A stretch of DNA of 64,000 bases, taken from contig CAZOVK010000001.1 of the NCBI GenBank assembly GCA_964583165.1, positions 112,037 through 176,036 of the forward strand, written 5' to 3'. The translations under genes and the position numbers were made by a program. This DNA is from CAZOVK01 sp964583165 (GTDB lineage: Bacteria; Bacillota; Clostridia; Lachnospirales; WRAX01). The notes under the pieces were generated by a model. The model saw only the letters and a program-made list of their open reading frames with translations, was not told the DNA's origin and ran no database searches. This document shows positions 1 to 8,147 of the stretch, one piece after another (the first letter of the stretch is position 1; the number at the start of each line of letters is the position of its first letter).

Positions 1-183
1 GTATTTATCGGGCGTGAGGTTATGGCCGGTGTTATGCTCCAAGACAATATAAGCCGCATGACACATATCGCGGGCGGTCTTTGCGGCGCGGGCTTGGGGT
101 TCTGGTTTAACCGCAAGAAGCTTTTCCCCGACAAAACAGAGATTAAAGAGGAGGAAATTACAGTTGTTAAAGATGAAGCTTGA
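1..183 (+). CDS. rhomboid-family intramembrane protease, C-terminal end (5' truncated by window)
   Basis: The frame is open from base 1 to TGA at 181-183, giving 60 residues. A transmembrane-like stretch with MTHIAGGLCGAGLGFWF matches the last helix of rhomboid proteases, where the His of a His-(I/A)-G-G segment is the catalytic partner of a serine lying upstream of the window. A short charged cytoplasmic tail follows. The next gene starts inside this one (164), so the two are probably co-translated. Family assignment rests on one motif only. Confidence 0.6.
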   Translation, partial: VFIGREVMAGVMLQDNISRMTHIAGGLCGAGLGFWFNRKKLFPDKTEIKEEEITVVKDEA

Positions 184-427
184 TGATTTCTTGTATGAAA
201 TCAAGACAGAATTAGAAGCCTACGAGCTGGAAAACGATATGGGCAACGAATGGGAACGCCGCTTTCTGTTGTGGTGTGACAGCCCACGCGGGAAGAAAGA
301 CGTCAGCGAGGTTGACGGAGTGCGTTACATCAAGCTCAAAGACGAGAGCGAGATATTTGAAATGGTAGACAACTATGTTGTTGCTGTTGAAGACGGCGAT
401 ACAGAAGAATATTGGAAGGCATTTTAA
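164..427 (+). CDS. small acidic hypothetical protein (87 aa)
   Basis: The TTG start at 164 lies 9 nt after GAGGAGG (148-154); the in-frame ATG at 173 would be too far from that site. The product is soluble, acidic and tryptophan-containing, with no signal peptide or membrane span. It overlaps the rhomboid tail by 20 nt and precedes the SPFH pair by 12 nt, so it sits in the same operon. I do not recognise the family and no function is claimed. Confidence 0.65.
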   Translation: MLKMKLDDFLYEIKTELEAYELENDMGNEWERRFLLWCDSPRGKKDVSEVDGVRYIKLKDESEIFEMVDNYVVAVEDGDTEEYWKAF

Positions 428-439
428 GGGGGTGGCGAA

Positions 440-1393
440 TTGCCCAAGGCAGAGATTAAAAAGGTTATATTGATAGTAGAATTGGTTGTTATCGGTGCGG
501 TGTTGATTCTATGCGGCTTAGACTCGTTCTACACAGTGAATGAACAACAACAGGCTGTTGTCGTTCAGTTCGGCAAGGCGATTGGCGTTAACGGCGCGGG
601 GCTTCACTTTAAGGTTCCGTTTATTCAACAGGTTATACCCGTGAACATGACAACAAACGGCATGGAATTTGGCTATAAGAATGTGGAAGGCGAATCCATG
701 AGTGTTGAAAGCGAAAGCTTCATGATAACGGGTGATTTCAACTTCGTCAGCGTCGATTTCTATGTTGAGTGGAAGGTCAGCGAGCCTATCGCATTCACAT
801 ATAACAGCGAAGACCCCGTGGGTTTGTTGAAAAACATCCTACAGAGCGAGGCGCGTAATGTCGTCAGTTCTTACAATGTTGATGACGTACTCACGACAGC
901 CAAATCAGAGATTCAGGCGCGTGTCAAAGAGGGCGTAGTCAAGAAGTTAGAAGACTACAACATCGGTATCATGGTTCAAAACATCAGCATCCAAGACGCG
1001 GAGCCGCCGACAAGCGAGGTTATCGCCGCGTTCAAGAACGTAGAAAACGCAAAACAACAGAAAGACACAGAAATCAACGTTGCAAATACATACAACAACG
1101 AGGTCATACCGCGTGCCCGTGCCGAAGCCGACCGCATCATCAAGGACGCCGAAGCCGTCAAAGAAGCCCGCGTGAACGAAGCCAACGGTCAAGTGGCGCG
1201 TTTCAACGAGATGTTCAACGAATACAGCCGCAACAAAGACATTACGCGTATGCGCATGTATCTTGAAACAATGGAACAGATAATGCCTGACTTAAAGGTT
1301 CTTATTGACAGCGGCAACATCACAAAAATTATGGACATAAACGGTAACGCCGCGAATCAAGCAGAAGTAGGGGGTGTAGTCGGTGGCGAATAA
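440..1393 (+). CDS. hflK: SPFH/band 7 protein, HflK-like
   Basis: 317 residues. One N-terminal membrane anchor (residues ~8-28) is followed by an SPFH/band-7 domain (TVNEQQQAVVVQFGKA, then GAGLHFKVPF) and a long Ala/Glu/Arg-rich helical region typical of stomatin/HflK proteins. HflK and HflC form a membrane complex that controls the FtsH protease. The TTG start at 440 has AAGGGGG about 7 nt upstream. It overlaps the second SPFH gene by 11 nt, the usual hflK-hflC pairing. The naming rests on gene order; both copies could also be called prohibitin-like SPFH proteins. Confidence 0.75.
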   Translation: MPKAEIKKVILIVELVVIGAVLILCGLDSFYTVNEQQQAVVVQFGKAIGVNGAGLHFKVPFIQQVIPVNMTTNGMEFGYKNVEGESMSVESESFMITGDFNFVSVDFYVEWKVSEPIAFTYNSEDPVGLLKNILQSEARNVVSSYNVDDVLTTAKSEIQARVKEGVVKKLEDYNIGIMVQNISIQDAEPPTSEVIAAFKNVENAKQQKDTEINVANTYNNEVIPRARAEADRIIKDAEAVKEARVNEANGQVARFNEMFNEYSRNKDITRMRMYLETMEQIMPDLKVLIDSGNITKIMDINGNAANQAEVGGVVGGE

Positions 1394-2243
1394 ACTGGGA
1401 ATATTTTTGATTGTACTGTTCGTTGGGGCTATCGTGTTCATGTCGGCTGTAGTGAGCGTACCCGAGGACAAAGCGGTTTGTGTTAAGCGTTTCGACAAGA
1501 TTATTCAGATTTATGACCAGCCCGGGCTTGCGTTCAAGGTTCCGTTCCTTGACACGACGACAGAGTTACCGCGCAACGCCCTTGTCTATAACCTAAGTCC
1601 ATCAGACGTGCTCACCATGGACAAAAAGGCAATGACCATATCGAGTTACACGGTATGGCAGATAACCGACCCGCTTAAATTCCTTCAAGAAGTCGTGACT
1701 GTCAACGAAGCCGAGCGCCGCCTAGACGCATCTGTCTATAACTCCGCGAAGAACCTCCTTAGCTCACGCACCCAAACTGACGCGATTTCGTCACGCCGCA
1801 CAGATTTAGACGTGAAAATCAGCGAGCAAGTCCGAGAGCAGATGACACGTTATGGCATCAACGTAATCGACATACAAATCAAGCAATTCGACCTGCCCCA
1901 AGACAACAAACAAGCAGTCTATACGCGTATGATTTCAGAACGCGCCCAAATGGCGGCTAAATTCATGGCCGAGGGCAAGGAAGAGGCCGAGAAGATAAGA
2001 AACACAGCCGACAAAGAGAGTGTCCTCATTCTGTCACAAGCCAAGGCACAGGCAGAGCTTCTCAAAGCCGAGGGCGAGAGCAAGTACATGCAAATTCTGT
2101 CGTCTGCCTACACAGGGGCCGACCGCGCCGAGTTCTACGAATTCCTACGCTCAATGGACGCGCTTAAAGTGGCTATGACAGGTGATAAGACACTCGTGTT
2201 ACCGCTCGATTCACCGCTTACGAAATGGTTTTATGGGTATTGA
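1383..2243 (+). CDS. hflC: SPFH/band 7 protein, HflC-like
   Basis: 286 residues. An N-terminal hydrophobic segment (residues ~4-25) precedes the SPFH domain, with PEDKAVCVKRFDKI, QPGLAFKVPFLD and ERRLDASVYNSAKNLLSSRT, the last being typical of HflC. A helical alanine/glutamate-rich stretch and a C-terminal hydrophobic end follow. The GTG start at 1383 lies 8 nt after AGGGGG. It is the second member of the SPFH pair and ends 20 nt before a strong terminator, so it closes the operon. Confidence 0.8.
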   Translation: MANKLGIFLIVLFVGAIVFMSAVVSVPEDKAVCVKRFDKIIQIYDQPGLAFKVPFLDTTTELPRNALVYNLSPSDVLTMDKKAMTISSYTVWQITDPLKFLQEVVTVNEAERRLDASVYNSAKNLLSSRTQTDAISSRRTDLDVKISEQVREQMTRYGINVIDIQIKQFDLPQDNKQAVYTRMISERAQMAAKFMAEGKEEAEKIRNTADKESVLILSQAKAQAELLKAEGESKYMQILSSAYTGADRAEFYEFLRSMDALKVAMTGDKTLVLPLDSPLTKWFYGY

Positions 2244-2262
2244 TATAGAATGGTTTAGACAG

Positions 2263-2295
2263 ATAGCGGCGGGTTTTCACCCGCCGCTATTTGTG
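2263..2295 (+). terminator. Rho-independent terminator after hflC
   Basis: A perfect 12-bp stem (2263-2274 with 2279-2290) with a TTTC loop is followed by TTT. It ends the rhomboid-hflKC transcript; the convergent alkC-like gene ends at 2330. Confidence 0.8.
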
Positions 2296-2329
2296 TATTT
2301 GAGTGTCTTTGAGAAACCACTATTATTTA

Positions 2330-3433
2330 TCAAACAACGGCAGGCTTTAATTCAAAACTCAGCGTACCCCGCTCAACGCCATTAACAATAAGCGTAATTG
2401 AATGAACGCCCGGATAATGCTTTCTTACACTAACGTCAGCAAAAGAATGTTTTCTTGTGTAAAGTTTCTTCTCGTTTTCTTTTAATACGACCTCTGATAT
2501 TTTGAAAATCTTCCTGTTTGATTTTCCGTTTGCCTTGACATAATCAACGCCATATTCGAGCCGCACTTTTGTTTCTGCCTTCGAAGAAATCGAAAATGAG
2601 AACGTGATTTCTTCCCCGATTGAAATAGATGTCGCCAATAAAGCAAAATCTTCAACATCTATGGGTGTAACGTCAAGGTATCCAAAAAGAGCAAGCGCAT
2701 CTCGGTTGCCCTTTTTAAGCAAGGTTCTGCAACCATGCTTCACGACCCAATCGGTATCTTCGTTTTTACCGTACCATTCCCATGCGAGTTGCAAAACCAA
2801 ATCGGGGTGTGTTTTAGAAATGTCGTTAAGGTTATTGGCTACACTCTTTCTGACATGTATTGACGGGTCGGCCTTTAACTCCGAAAGTATCGGCAGTATA
2901 GGGGTAGGGTCTTTCTTAAAGCTATTCAACGCCTGCCCCCACGGAAGGGCAGGGCGACAGCCCTCACAGCTAAGCCTCCGTACATGCTCGCTTTCATGCT
3001 TAGACCAAGCAATCATTTGCGCCACCATGCGCTGCTCATTGTTAATGATAAACGACCTAACGGCAAGCTCCGAAGACGCATATTGAGTATATCTCGCCAA
3101 TGCGCCCATAGATACCTCCCAATCAGCCTCACCTTGCCCATAAATTTCTACAAAAACAGGGAAGAAGGCGACAAAACCGTCCAACCAGTCACCATAGTTC
3201 ATAGCCACTTTATCAATAATGCCAATGGCTTCACTATAATCTGAAGGTAAGAATTTGCCTAGGTTCAAACCTATTTGCGCAATCCTATCCTTTAGCTCTA
3301 AACCGTTCCAATGCTCGTCTAACGTCGATTTCAGAAACTCGTCCACTTGAAACGCGTGATAAACTGCCTGTATATCCACGGCGACTCTGCGGAGTGATTC
3401 ATAATTATATCTATTCTTTATCAAATCAGGCAT
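2330..3433 (-). CDS. DNA alkylation repair protein, AlkC-like (HEAT repeats plus Ig-like domain)
   Basis: The ATG at 3433 is chosen because GAAGGAGGG lies just upstream; the frame stays open for 20 further codons without a better site. The 367-residue product has a helical-repeat N-terminal part with RRLSCEGCRPALPWG and VRKSVANNLNDISK, characteristic of AlkC/AlkD HEAT-like glycosylases that excise N3/N7-alkylated purines. The last ~100 residues (GEEITFSFSI to the end) are beta-rich and fit the Ig-like domain that distinguishes AlkC. It stands alone, convergent to hflC. Confidence 0.8.
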   Translation of the reverse strand: MPDLIKNRYNYESLRRVAVDIQAVYHAFQVDEFLKSTLDEHWNGLELKDRIAQIGLNLGKFLPSDYSEAIGIIDKVAMNYGDWLDGFVAFFPVFVEIYGQGEADWEVSMGALARYTQYASSELAVRSFIINNEQRMVAQMIAWSKHESEHVRRLSCEGCRPALPWGQALNSFKKDPTPILPILSELKADPSIHVRKSVANNLNDISKTHPDLVLQLAWEWYGKNEDTDWVVKHGCRTLLKKGNRDALALFGYLDVTPIDVEDFALLATSISIGEEITFSFSISSKAETKVRLEYGVDYVKANGKSNRKIFKISEVVLKENEKKLYTRKHSFADVSVRKHYPGVHSITLIVNGVERGTLSFELKPAVV

Positions 3434-3628
3434 ACGGATTGCCCTCCTTCTACATTCGATTCTGATAACCCTAGCGCTAGCCAATACCTCCAATATCCTT
3501 ATAAATCCATACTAAAACCTTATCAAAAACTGTGATTATTCGTTAATTCAGTTCAGATAAACTTAATGTAGCATGATTGGGGGCACAAGTCAAGTTTTGC
3601 TGGCAGACGTGGCGAATCATGTATGTTA

Positions 3629-4132
3629 CTAATGCCAGTATAATGGAAGCCCTGCTCCTGTAAGTATACAAAACATTATTAAGGTCGTAATAGATATTGT
3701 TATGTAATATAATAACCTCCACATTTTAGTAATATAAATCTGAAAAGTTCCTAATGTAAAGACCAAACAAACAGCCAAAACTATAATCAAATGCCAAGTT
3801 GGATGGTAAAAATAATACGAATCTGGCGGGAACCAATTATCAAGTATCTCCCACCCGTTTTCTTTTTTGGGCGTGAGCAAGCTATTGGTGACAGAAAAAA
3901 TCACACACCAAGCTACTGTGCTACAAAGACGACACAATACTACTTCTCCGAAAGATTTAAATGAGGTCAGCGAATGATTAATTGCTCTTTGTTTATTTAT
4001 ACCCAGAATTATTACGATAAGAATACTTTCGACTACAAAATAGAGCAAGAAATAAACGCCGACTTCGAGCATACCACAAAGAAGAAGTGTAAATAAATAC
4101 ATACAACACCCCATAAAAGAATAATTTCTCAT
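3629..4132 (-). CDS. hypothetical multi-pass membrane protein (167 aa)
   Basis: The frame encodes a very hydrophobic protein with about four or five membrane spans (residues ~8-45, 70-85, 112-130, 140-162) and a polar aromatic loop around residues 92-110. No convincing ribosome binding site precedes the first ATG, and codon use is AT-rich compared with the core genes, which fits accessory DNA. No family is recognised. It could be a remnant of a longer gene. Confidence 0.4.
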   Translation of the reverse strand: MRNYSFMGCCMYLFTLLLCGMLEVGVYFLLYFVVESILIVIILGINKQRAINHSLTSFKSFGEVVLCRLCSTVAWCVIFSVTNSLLTPKKENGWEILDNWFPPDSYYFYHPTWHLIIVLAVCLVFTLGTFQIYITKMWRLLYYITISITTLIMFCILTGAGLPLYWH

Positions 4133-4211
4133 ATACTTCGAAAGCTGCCAAGTTCAGCCCGACAGCTTTCGATAAAATGAATAGTACCCATTGTATTGGT
4201 TAGCGTCCGAA

Positions 4212-4246
4212 ATCTATACAGGGATTTGAACCCTCATGCTTACCAA
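4212..4246 (-). other. tRNA T-arm-like remnant
   Basis: On the minus strand the sequence GAGGGTTCAAATCCCTG resembles a tRNA T arm (GGTTCAAATCC core), but no matching acceptor stem, anticodon arm or 5' half is found within 90 nt. Such fragments are left at integration sites in tRNA genes. It lies about 440 bp from the 4679 repeat. Low confidence. Confidence 0.3.
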
Positions 4247-4527
4247 GATGCAATGAATCAAAGCAGTTTCTTACTCACAGTATATCATCCGAATGAAACT
4301 CCGTCAAATCCATTTAGTCGCCAAACCAATATCAGTACCTCTGGTGAATATCCGTGCCTCACGTCGCCCGCCAGACTTATGAGCGAGAAAGTTCAATAAC
4401 TTTTCAGCAAACTTATCGATAATTATGGCATACATTGCGATATTCCCGGTGCTTAGGGGTGTGAGCTTATGAAGAAAGAAAAACGGGCTTTTATGCCACA
4501 TGAGAAATTGCATATAATGATGATATA

Positions 4528-4716
4528 ATCGACTGTTTTGTGAATTCAGTTTATTTGTTTGATGACAAGCTTATTATTACCTATAATTTGACAAATGAAA
4601 AATCCGAACTCGAGGGCTCGGATTTAACGTTCTTGTACGCGTTGAATACGGGCGAGTGTTCGCCTATGACACACTCAAATGGAGATGAGGGGCGACTGTC
4701 TGTACTCTTGACTTAA
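4528..4716 (+). pseudogene. serine site-specific recombinase, C-terminal remnant
   Basis: An open frame that starts without an initiation codon reads IDCFVNSVYLFDDKLIITYN, then a GSDL stretch, ending at TAA 4714-4716. This is the characteristic C-terminal end of clostridial large serine recombinases (D-x-F-x-N-x-V-Y-L-Y-D-D-K). Nothing upstream continues the protein in any frame, so the gene is truncated. Its last codons contain the 14-bp repeat also found at the tmRNA 3' end, which links it to the integration site. Confidence 0.5.
4679..4692 (+). repeat. distal att-like direct repeat (14 bp)
   Basis: ATGGAGATGAGGGG occurs here and again at 14201-14214, where it is the 3' end (acceptor strand) of ssrA. 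Same orientation, about 9.5 kb apart. An exact 14-mer is not expected by chance in 64 kb, and tmRNA 3' ends are established integration sites, so this is read as the distal attachment site of an ssrA-inserted island. Confidence 0.55.
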
Positions 4717-4958
4717 TGCTTGATTGTGGTTACTGTTTATAGCTATTAAAGTCAAGGGACATTGTCAGTACTTACAAAGCTGTAATTTTCTTAAAATGTC
4801 TTATTTTTTTGCAACTGCAAACAAAGTAAAAGCAACGTCAATTTTTCCGACGTACTACGTGTCTTGTGTTCGCATTGTCTCCATAATTAGTAAAACACTA
4901 CTGCCGAGTATAGCCTACAATCAAACGGTTTGCACAAACAGCAAACTTATCTAGTTGG
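4717..4958. other. non-coding stretch 3' of the kwaA-like gene
   Basis: AT-rich sequence with no supported gene. A weak inverted repeat, GTTTGC/GCAAAC around 4928-4946, could serve as a 3' hairpin for the minus-strand gene but lacks a convincing U tract. Confidence 0.3.
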
Positions 4959-5558
4959 TTAGGTTTTGCGAACTATATTTAACAAAAAGATAAAATCCTC
5001 TTTTCCGCTCCCTGTATATAATTCATCCGTGGTAATCTGGATTCTTTTATTTACAATAATTATTGAATGTATCGTTTCATTCGTGCTGACTGAACGCACT
5101 ATCCCTTCATATACTTTGTATCCGAAAAACTGTAGCATCGGATTCATGTAAGTCATATGGTTAGATATATAAATGTATCCTACAAGGATCATTAAAAATA
5201 ACAATACAAAGACATCTACAATATTATTTAGAGTTAATCCCAGACATGACAAGAGATAAATAGATATGTAATTAAAGTAAACACTTCCTGTCTGGTCTTC
5301 TACACTAACGATTTCATAGTAATGTGTACCACCATCTTTTTTAATGATAACTTTCAAATATAGACATGACACCACGCACAACAGTATCAGAATAATAATC
5401 GCATAATCATTTACTTCATCAAAGTATTTTGCTGTTATCAATTTCGACAACGAAAACACAAAACGCCCGCCATCTGTACAGCGCTCCAGTACATTCTTAA
5501 TCACTAATAATATATATAACGGAACATAAGAAGAAATAAATAACAATATTCTTCTCAA
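4959..5558 (-). CDS. KwaA-like four-helix membrane protein of a Kiwa-type defence pair
   Basis: 199 residues with four predicted membrane helices (about 1-22, 50-70, 95-113 and 116-136), a Y-I-Y-I-S-N-H-M-T-Y-M-N-P segment after the fourth helix, and a soluble tail. Size, topology and the Asn-Pro turn with a GYKVYE motif fit KwaA of the Kiwa anti-phage system, and the neighbour is DUF4868-like. The TTG start at 5558 has GGGGGGG 5 nt upstream. It overlaps the -1-frame stop of the kwaB-like gene by TTGA, implying coupled translation. In described Kiwa systems kwaA comes first; here it is second. Confidence 0.6.
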   Translation of the reverse strand: MRRILLFISSYVPLYILLVIKNVLERCTDGGRFVFSLSKLITAKYFDEVNDYAIIILILLCVVSCLYLKVIIKKDGGTHYYEIVSVEDQTGSVYFNYISIYLLSCLGLTLNNIVDVFVLLFLMILVGYIYISNHMTYMNPMLQFFGYKVYEGIVRSVSTNETIHSIIIVNKRIQITTDELYTGSGKEDFIFLLNIVRKT

Positions 5559-6525
5559 TTATTCCCCCCCTTTATACCTGCTTGGTATTCCTGAATTGCA
5601 GATGCAATCATTTTGTTGCTTGTCAACGCATCTATAACATAGTGCCTTAAAAGCAAGTTTAAAATTTCTGGTATATCTTTTTTACACGATAAATTATAAC
5701 GCCTTCCGTAGATGTTATGAGAGTTAAACCAAATTCATTAATTATATTCGGTACTTCTGCTGTTTTTTTGGCAACTTCATCGAATCCTTTTGCCAGAATC
5801 ACTTTTGTCAATCGTTTCAAATATCTGCCGTCAGATTCACAATCATCTACAAACTGAGCTGGATCTGCTAGTAATCCACTATCGCAGATCATCTGAGAAT
5901 TAGCATGTAATATCTTTATGAATACATCACTATATGCAAATATTGAGTTAAATATATTCCGATTGAAAACATAATAAGTGTCTCCAAGCAAAAACGCATC
6001 AACAGATGAATTTATCGTAATGATTTCATCCCTAAAGGGCTTTAACAATCCACCTGATAACACATATTTTTGGCTTGTCCTATATGCGGTTGATTGATGG
6101 GTGTACTTTTTGAATATATACAAAGACTTACCTTGAACATCGACCTGAATAACCATGAAATCAATTTTAGACAAATCCGTGTTTTTTGATACTACGTTAT
6201 CATCAGTGTATTTTATTGTTATTTGGCTTAGGACTTCATCACTGTGAATAACATCACTCTTGTCTACCATTTGTGTAGAATCGTCGACAGATATATCCAA
6301 GTCGTAAGCATCTAAAGTCCTTTTTTCGATTTCGTTAATTATAAGGGTAAGAGAATCAATAATAACAGATTTGGCATCTTCAATTTCTGTTTTTAACATC
6401 TTCCCTCTGTATCGCTGTTTGCGATTATTATTTTGATCTACCAACATAATGTTTATTTCTGCCGTATTATCTTCTACGGCTTGGTTAATAACACTTAGCT
6501 CTATTTTTAGTTCATCTTTCTCCAT
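5555..6525 (-). CDS. KwaB-like DUF4868 protein, reading frame broken (or recoded) by a -1 shift
   Basis: The ATG at 6525 has GGGGG 7 nt upstream. The zero frame gives 288 residues and stops at 5659. The central part (KIDFMVIQVDVQGKSLYIFKK, later SVDAFLLGDTYYVFNR then a NSIFAY segment) has the DUF4868 pattern of KwaB. At AAAAAAG (5683-5677) the phase is exactly A-AAA-AAG. A -1 step there opens about 38 further residues (DIPEILNLLLRHYVIDALTS onwards) to TGA at 5555-5557, giving a near-typical KwaB length of about 320. The extended stop overlaps the kwaA-like start. Either a programmed -1 frameshift or a one-base deletion is possible. Confidence 0.6.
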
Positions 6526-6543
6526 TCGGATGCCCCCATTCAT

Positions 6544-7083
6544 CTTCTAAAGTAGCACTTGTCGTTAATCTTAGTGAAATGACAACTTCTCTATATTGCC
6601 GTCATCACCTAGAAGCCAAGTTCTCTGTATCTTTCAAAACTCACAGCAACAGGAATATTTCAGCAATATTGTACACTAAGAATCTAAAAATGTCAAATGT
6701 TTTGCTAGACGTCACTTTTCTATAATATTGTGTGTATTCGTAATCATAATAATTAACGCTCTCTTGTATTCAGGAAGTATTGTCTGTATTTCGTAGGCAT
6801 TCGTTTTTGTTCTATATTATTAACACAATGACAGTCACAAAGCTACACTTTGTTTTAACCACACTTACGAGCATATATTATTACCCAGAAGCCCCAGAGA
6901 ATAAAATTTCTCTCGGGCTTTCATGACATTAAACTCACTGAAAGGAGTTGAACCAACACAACCCGCTGATTTTCAAGCATTTCTGCCTCGTCAGTGAATT
7001 TTTTCTTGCGACAATCCATTGTATTATCGAAATGCTTATCTACTCGAGTTGGGATATGATTTATTTATCCTTAACTATAAGAG
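6544..7083. other. 540-bp AT-rich intergenic stretch with a hairpin and a tRNA-like element
   Basis: No gene is supported. Two structures are visible: a 12-bp hairpin with one mismatch at 6889-6920 (AAGCCCCAGAGA / TCTCTCGGGCTT) without a good U tract, and a tRNA-like inverted repeat at 6935-6997. The region separates the minus-strand Kiwa-like pair from the plus-strand Mor gene and should hold the promoters of both. Confidence 0.5.
6935..6997 (-). other. tRNA-like element or decayed tRNA
   Basis: A perfect 7-bp terminal stem (TCACTGA / TCAGTGA) closes a 63-nt element. On the minus strand it contains CTTGAAAATC, resembling an anticodon loop, and GTTGGTTCAACTCC, resembling a T arm. The D arm is missing, so it cannot be a normal tRNA. 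It may be a relic of a tRNA-borne integration site or a chance hairpin. Confidence 0.25.
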
Positions 7084-7356
7084 GTGAATGCCATTGATGT
7101 AAGCGAACTAGATGTGTCATGTTTTAATGGCTGTTACAGAGATTTGGTTGAACTGATTGGGCATGACAATACGCTGATTCTTTACAGAGCTTATGCGGGT
7201 CAGTATGTTTCGTTTCCGAAGAAACTACTGGCAGACAGCTTTGTACATGAGCAGATTATCAAGGAATACAACAGCGTGAATGCCAAAGAACTAGCCAGAA
7301 AGTACGGTTATACATACAGCTGGATTATGAAGCTGATTAAAAAACTAAAAGACTGA
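7084..7356 (+). CDS. Mor-family transcription activator-like protein
   Basis: About 90 residues. YRDLVELIGHDNTLILYRAY, then GQYVSFPKKL, and a C-terminal helix-turn-helix (AKELARKYGYTYSWIMKLIK) follow the Mor (middle operon regulator) family layout seen in clostridial mobile elements. The start is uncertain. The frame begins after TAA at 7078, GTG 7084 overlaps the AAGAGG site, and ATT at 7093 would be the correctly spaced but rare alternative. It is followed after 12 nt by a small membrane protein gene, so the two form a short operon. Confidence 0.65.
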   Translation: MNAIDVSELDVSCFNGCYRDLVELIGHDNTLILYRAYAGQYVSFPKKLLADSFVHEQIIKEYNSVNAKELARKYGYTYSWIMKLIKKLKD

Positions 7357-7368
7357 GGAGAGATTGTT

Positions 7369-7722
7369 ATGGCTAACAAGAGCTTTATGTTGGCAAAACC
7401 CCTTGAAGCCGAAGAAGCCTTTGAGTATTTGAGAGCTAACCTGCGCTCCACAAAGGTTACATCCATTACCTATGACCCCAACATGAAACGTGTTGACATA
7501 GGTGGGCGTTACCACAACTATCAATTGAGTTTTTATGGCAATCAAGTGACAGTTGCAACAAAGATTGTTCAGAAATGGTCTTACATAATCATTGCATGTG
7601 CCGTTACTGGGCTGTTCCTCTTTATACCATTCATTATTGCTATAGTGATAGCCTTTATCGCAAACTCCGAGATTTCGGAACTAACTACCCTTTTCCAGCA
7701 AACCCTCAATATGAAGCAATAG
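7369..7722 (+). CDS. hypothetical protein with C-terminal membrane segment (117 aa)
   Basis: The ATG at 7369 has GAGGAGAG upstream at good spacing. The soluble N-terminal 60 residues form a mixed alpha/beta pattern. Two adjacent hydrophobic stretches (residues ~67-100) then form a membrane hairpin, with a short polar tail. Family not recognised. It follows the Mor-like regulator and is closed by a strong terminator. Confidence 0.6.
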   Translation: MANKSFMLAKPLEAEEAFEYLRANLRSTKVTSITYDPNMKRVDIGGRYHNYQLSFYGNQVTVATKIVQKWSYIIIACAVTGLFLFIPFIIAIVIAFIANSEISELTTLFQQTLNMKQ

Positions 7723-7730
7723 GGCGATAC

Positions 7731-7767
7731 AGTCTCAACCTCATTGGCGGGGTTGGGACTTTTTTTG
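7731..7767 (+). terminator. Rho-independent terminator of the Mor operon
   Basis: A stem formed by AGTCTCAACC and GGTTGGGACT (7731-7740 / 7751-7760) is followed by seven T residues. Confidence 0.85.
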
Positions 7768-7956
7768 AGAAGAATCTAGGTATTCATTCGCCACTACAAA
7801 ATCTTGGATATTCAACGGAAATTACAGGTAGTGACGAAGTAACGGGCATTTTTAAACTTTCCCCATTCACATACGCCACCACTCTATTTTTTATTTTTTT
7901 CGTTACTTCAGTACTACTTCACTATTGTACTTTTAGTTACATTCAATATTTGCTTC

Positions 7957-7993
7957 AAAAAAAGATAATGACAGTGGTTAACCTATCATTATC
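7957..7993 (-). terminator. Rho-independent terminator of the mini-peptide operon
   Basis: On the minus strand GATAATGATAG pairs with CTGTCATTATC (7983-7993 / 7964-7974), followed by seven T residues. It ends the transcript that carries the two short membrane peptides. Confidence 0.8.
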
Positions 7994-8009
7994 CCTTTTG
8001 CAACTTCAA

Positions 8010-8147
8010 TTACTTACGACGAACAGTTTTGCTAGTCTTTGTGGCTGTATAGAGCGTAACCCCTAACAAAGCTCCCTTTGTGAACATCTCCACAAAACCA
8101 ACTGTTGCACTAGCTGTTGCCAATGACGCTATCCATACACTTAACAT
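8010..8147 (-). CDS. 45-aa membrane peptide
   Basis: The ATG at 8147 overlaps the stop of the 30-aa frame (ATGTTAA), so translation is probably coupled. MLSVWIASLATASATVGFVE begins an Ala/Thr/Ser-rich hydrophobic stretch, and the product ends in a basic TKTSKTVRRK tail. A perfect terminator follows. Length and composition fit a small membrane-active peptide, a holin-like or toxin-like product, or a bacteriocin fragment; no family is recognised. Confidence 0.5.
   Translation of the reverse strand: MLSVWIASLATASATVGFVEMFTKGALLGVTLYTATKTSKTVRRK

Noticed and set aside
2604..3086. 160-residue plus-strand frame inside alkC
   Set aside because: Shadow of the well-supported AlkC-like gene on the other strand.
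4304..4513. 69-residue minus-strand frame in the region left of the att repeat
   Set aside because: No ribosome binding site and no recognisable motif.
4601..4624. terminator hairpin on the minus strand
   Set aside because: It lies inside the recombinase remnant's coding sequence, so it was not listed as a feature; it is kept only as a possible displaced ssrA terminator in the island finding.
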